Shown here: piece after piece, positions 33,775 through 35,652 of the stretch | How the letters are laid out: every line of letters starts with the position of its first letter | Position numbering within the stretch: the stretch's first letter is position 1 | NCBI GenBank assembly: GCA_017460395.1 | Contig: JAFUBA010000097.1 | Coordinates: 1-35,652, forward strand | DNA: 35,652 bases | Source: Clostridia bacterium | GTDB taxonomy: Bacteria > Bacillota > Clostridia > Christensenellales > Aristaeellaceae | Direction of reading: 5' to 3' | The notes under the pieces: generated by a model | What the model was told of the DNA's origin: nothing | What the model saw: only the letters and a program-made list of their open reading frames with translations | The model's database searches: none | Program-made: the position numbers and the translations under genes

Positions 33775-35424
33775 ATGAAGCGGCGGATTGCGATCGGTAC
33801 AGAGGACTTTGAGTGCATACGGGTGAACCATTGGTTCTATGCAGACAAGACATCCCTGATCCGGGAATGGTGGCAGCAGGGGGACAGGGTCACCCTGATC
33901 ACCCGTCCCAGGCGCTTTGGAAAGACGCTGAACATGTCCATGCTGAACTGCTTCTTTTCCCTCAGATACGCCGGCCGAAAAGACCTGTTCGAGGACCTGA
34001 AAGTGTGGGGATGCGAGGAGATGCGAAAGCTCCAGGGCACCTTCCCGGTCGTTTTTCTCTCCTTTGCAGACGTGAAGCCGACAAGCTTTCCGGAGGCCAT
34101 GGAGCATGTCAGCATGATCCTGGAGGATCTGTATCTTGAGTACGAGTGGATGCTGCAGGACAGCATGTTCTCTTCACGGGACCGCAGCTGCTTCTATAGT
34201 GTCCGCGGCGACATGGGGCCGCAGACCGCAGCCGGGGCCATCGAGCGGCTCTGCGGCTGGATCGAGCGGTACTATGGAAAGAAGGTACTGCTGCTCCTTG
34301 ACGAGTACGACACACCCGTACAGGAGGCGTATGCGCGGGGCTTCGGGGATGAGATGGCGGATTTCATGAGGCAGCTGTTTTGGAGCACACTGGAGGTGAA
34401 CCCGTCCCTTGAGCGGGCCGTTCTCACGGGCATCATGGTGCAGGAGGCCCTCGTGGGCAGCGTGAACCACGTGGAGGCCGTGACCGTCACGTCGTCAAGG
34501 TATGCCGCGTCCTTCGGCTTCACCGGGGCGGAGGTGGCATCGGCCCTTTCGGAGCAGGGGTATCCCGAGGAAGCGCTTCAGACGGTCTTCGCGTGGTATG
34601 ATGGCTACACCTTCGGACACATGAAGCCTATCCTGAATCCATGGGATGTGACGATGTTCCTGAAACAGGGGAAACCTGAGACGTACTGGACGGACACCGG
34701 AGGCAGCGGGCTCATCAGCGGACTTTTGCAGAGATCGTCTGCCGGGATCAAGCGGCAGCTCGGGGTGCTGCTTGGGGGCGGGACCATCGGGGTGACCATA
34801 GATGCGCTGGTCACGCCAGGCCGGATTTCCTTCGACGAGCAGGCGCTCTGGAGCCTGCTCCTGTTTACCGGGTATCTGAAGCTGGCCGGCAAGGCGCCTG
34901 AAAAGCCCGGCACATATGAGCTGGCGCTGACCAGTTTCGAGGTGAGCGTGGCCATCCGGCGCATGGTCAAAGCATGGTTTGATGAGGACAGCTCCTTTGA
35001 ACACATGGAACGCGCCATGCTCCGCGGCAGCGAGCTGGACATGAACCGGTATCTGCACAGAGTCCTGGAAACTGCATACAGCGGCTTCGATGCGGGCATG
35101 GACGGTTCCGAGACCGAAAGGTTCTTCCTGGCGGCGGTGCTGCGTCTCATGGTCGATCTCGATGGAACCTATGAGGTCCGGATCGGCCCGGAGACCGGAT
35201 GCTGCCGCTGCGATGTGGTGATGCTTCCTGCATCTTCCCCGGACCCTGCCGTCATCCTGTCGTTCAGGACGGTGGCTCCGGACGAGGAGGAGAAGATGGA
35301 AGATACAGCAATGAAGGCACTTCGGGAGACCCGGGACGTCCTAAAGGACGACCAGACGGCGGGAAGCGTCCTCCGATATGGCCTTGTGTTCCGGAGGAAG
35401 GAATGTCTGATCCGGAAAGGCTGA
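33775..35424 (+). CDS. AAA-ATPase-like protein with PDDEXK_9-type domain, catalytic pair replaced
   Basis: A 549-residue protein of the AAA-ATPase-like (PF09820) family with a C-terminal nuclease-like module. The start is typical: MKRRIAIGTEDFECIR, then WFYADKTSLI. The P-loop variant is TRPRRFGKT (Lys50), Walker B is LLLLDEYDTPV (Asp176, Glu177), and the family segment FAWYDGYTFG is present. In the C-terminal domain Asp480 (RCDVVML) is kept, but relatives read IEFK where this protein reads LSFR: Ser496 and Arg498 replace Glu and Lys. The nuclease site is therefore probably lost. ATG 33775 matches the family start; ATG 33760, overlapping the TetR stop, is an alternative. Family role is unsettled; many copies occur per genome in gut Clostridia. 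Confidence 0.85.
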   Translation: MKRRIAIGTEDFECIRVNHWFYADKTSLIREWWQQGDRVTLITRPRRFGKTLNMSMLNCFFSLRYAGRKDLFEDLKVWGCEEMRKLQGTFPVVFLSFADVKPTSFPEAMEHVSMILEDLYLEYEWMLQDSMFSSRDRSCFYSVRGDMGPQTAAGAIERLCGWIERYYGKKVLLLLDEYDTPVQEAYARGFGDEMADFMRQLFWSTLEVNPSLERAVLTGIMVQEALVGSVNHVEAVTVTSSRYAASFGFTGAEVASALSEQGYPEEALQTVFAWYDGYTFGHMKPILNPWDVTMFLKQGKPETYWTDTGGSGLISGLLQRSSAGIKRQLGVLLGGGTIGVTIDALVTPGRISFDEQALWSLLLFTGYLKLAGKAPEKPGTYELALTSFEVSVAIRRMVKAWFDEDSSFEHMERAMLRGSELDMNRYLHRVLETAYSGFDAGMDGSETERFFLAAVLRLMVDLDGTYEVRIGPETGCCRCDVVMLPASSPDPAVILSFRTVAPDEEEKMEDTAMKALRETRDVLKDDQTAGSVLRYGLVFRRKECLIRKG

Positions 35425-35429
35425 AAAAG

Positions 35430-35465
35430 GGCCCTGCGGGCAAAATGTCCGCAGGGCCTGCTTTC
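35430..35465. terminator. Bidirectional intrinsic terminator before the LysR gene
   Basis: GGCCCTGCGG pairs with CCGCAGGGCC around GCAAAATGT, with AAAAA on the left and a CTTTCTT tail on the right, between convergent genes. Confidence 0.8.
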
Positions 35466-35484
35466 TTCACATGGATGGAGCGCT

Positions 35485-35652
35485 TCAGATGGCATCCGGG
35501 CCTGCGAAGGATGCACGGAGCTGCGAGAGGAACCGCTCCGCGATGGGCGAGAAGGTCTGGTATCGCTTCCAGATGAGGTACAGATCCGTCTCGAGCCTTG
35601 GCGCCAGGGGCCGGAAGACGAGCCCGCTCCCGGGCGATGTGTCGATGAGCCG
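35485..35652 (-). CDS. LysR-family regulator, C-terminal 55 residues (runs off the window)
   Basis: A minus-strand frame is open from the right edge to a TGA at 35485-35487. Its product contains GSGLVFRPLAPRLETDLYL followed by IWKRYQTFSPIAERFLSQL. This is the usual end of a LysR substrate-binding domain: a strand with v-x-F-r-p-L, a W-K-R turn, then S-P-x-A-x-x-F helix. The DNA-binding part lies outside the window. It converges with the AAA-ATPase-like gene. Confidence 0.75.
   Translation of the reverse strand, partial: RLIDTSPGSGLVFRPLAPRLETDLYLIWKRYQTFSPIAERFLSQLRASFAGPDAI

Overview
The window reads as chromosomal DNA of a GC-rich, anaerobic, plant-polysaccharide-using Bacillota of the Clostridia, probably a gut or rumen Christensenellales-like bacterium. 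The basis is strong AGGAGG ribosome binding sites, a binding-protein sugar ABC transporter, glycoside hydrolases fed by a GPH symporter, YARHG and Big2 surface proteins, and several paralogous ATPase/PD-(D/E)XK genes of the kind abundant in gut Clostridia. The placement is inference; there is no rRNA or marker gene here.

Layout. 1-4140: an AT-rich, 5'-truncated trypsin-like protease with a Pro/Thr linker and Big2 domains, then a secreted YARHG protein. 4147-7264: two divergent ATPase genes (an AAA_14/DUF4143 type on the minus strand, a P-loop ATPase with a nuclease-like C-terminus on the plus strand) separated by an array of eight 23-bp units carrying the core ATCGGAGAAAT. This is the most unusual non-coding structure in the window; a promoter for the minus-strand gene lies inside its first unit. 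7341-14098: a TetR regulator with a 26-bp palindromic operator, then a sugar-binding protein, two permeases and a large secreted esterase with one apparently dead and one intact esterase domain. 14180-17276: an Rpn-type nuclease with a repeat tail, a catalytically altered relative, and a NUDIX hydrolase. 17283-24942 (minus): a compact operon GH3, GPH symporter, GH43, GH78 with 4-bp gene overlaps, controlled by the divergent AraC regulator at 25093. 26444-27989: a SagB-type oxidoreductase and a nitroreductase. 28034-33767: an MMPL exporter, a secreted XXXDG-repeat partner and two TetR regulators; the divergent promoters share one -10 box. 33775-35424: an AAA-ATPase-like protein with an altered nuclease motif. 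35485-end: the C-terminus of a LysR regulator.

How it fits together. The secreted esterase would remove acyl groups from hemicellulose or pectin fragments. Released sugars enter through the ABC importer (its ATPase is not encoded here) or as short oligosaccharides through the GPH symporter, and are cut in the cytoplasm by the signal-less GH78, GH43 and GH3 enzymes. The MMPL locus is a drug- or lipid-efflux type module under TetR control.

Five proteins carry PD-(D/E)XK-like domains. Two keep the catalytic residues (4147-5439 and 14180-15289). In three (5781-7223, 15675-16658, 33775-35424) the E-x-K or E-x-Q pair is replaced. No tRNA, rRNA, CRISPR array, transposase or recombinase was recognised.
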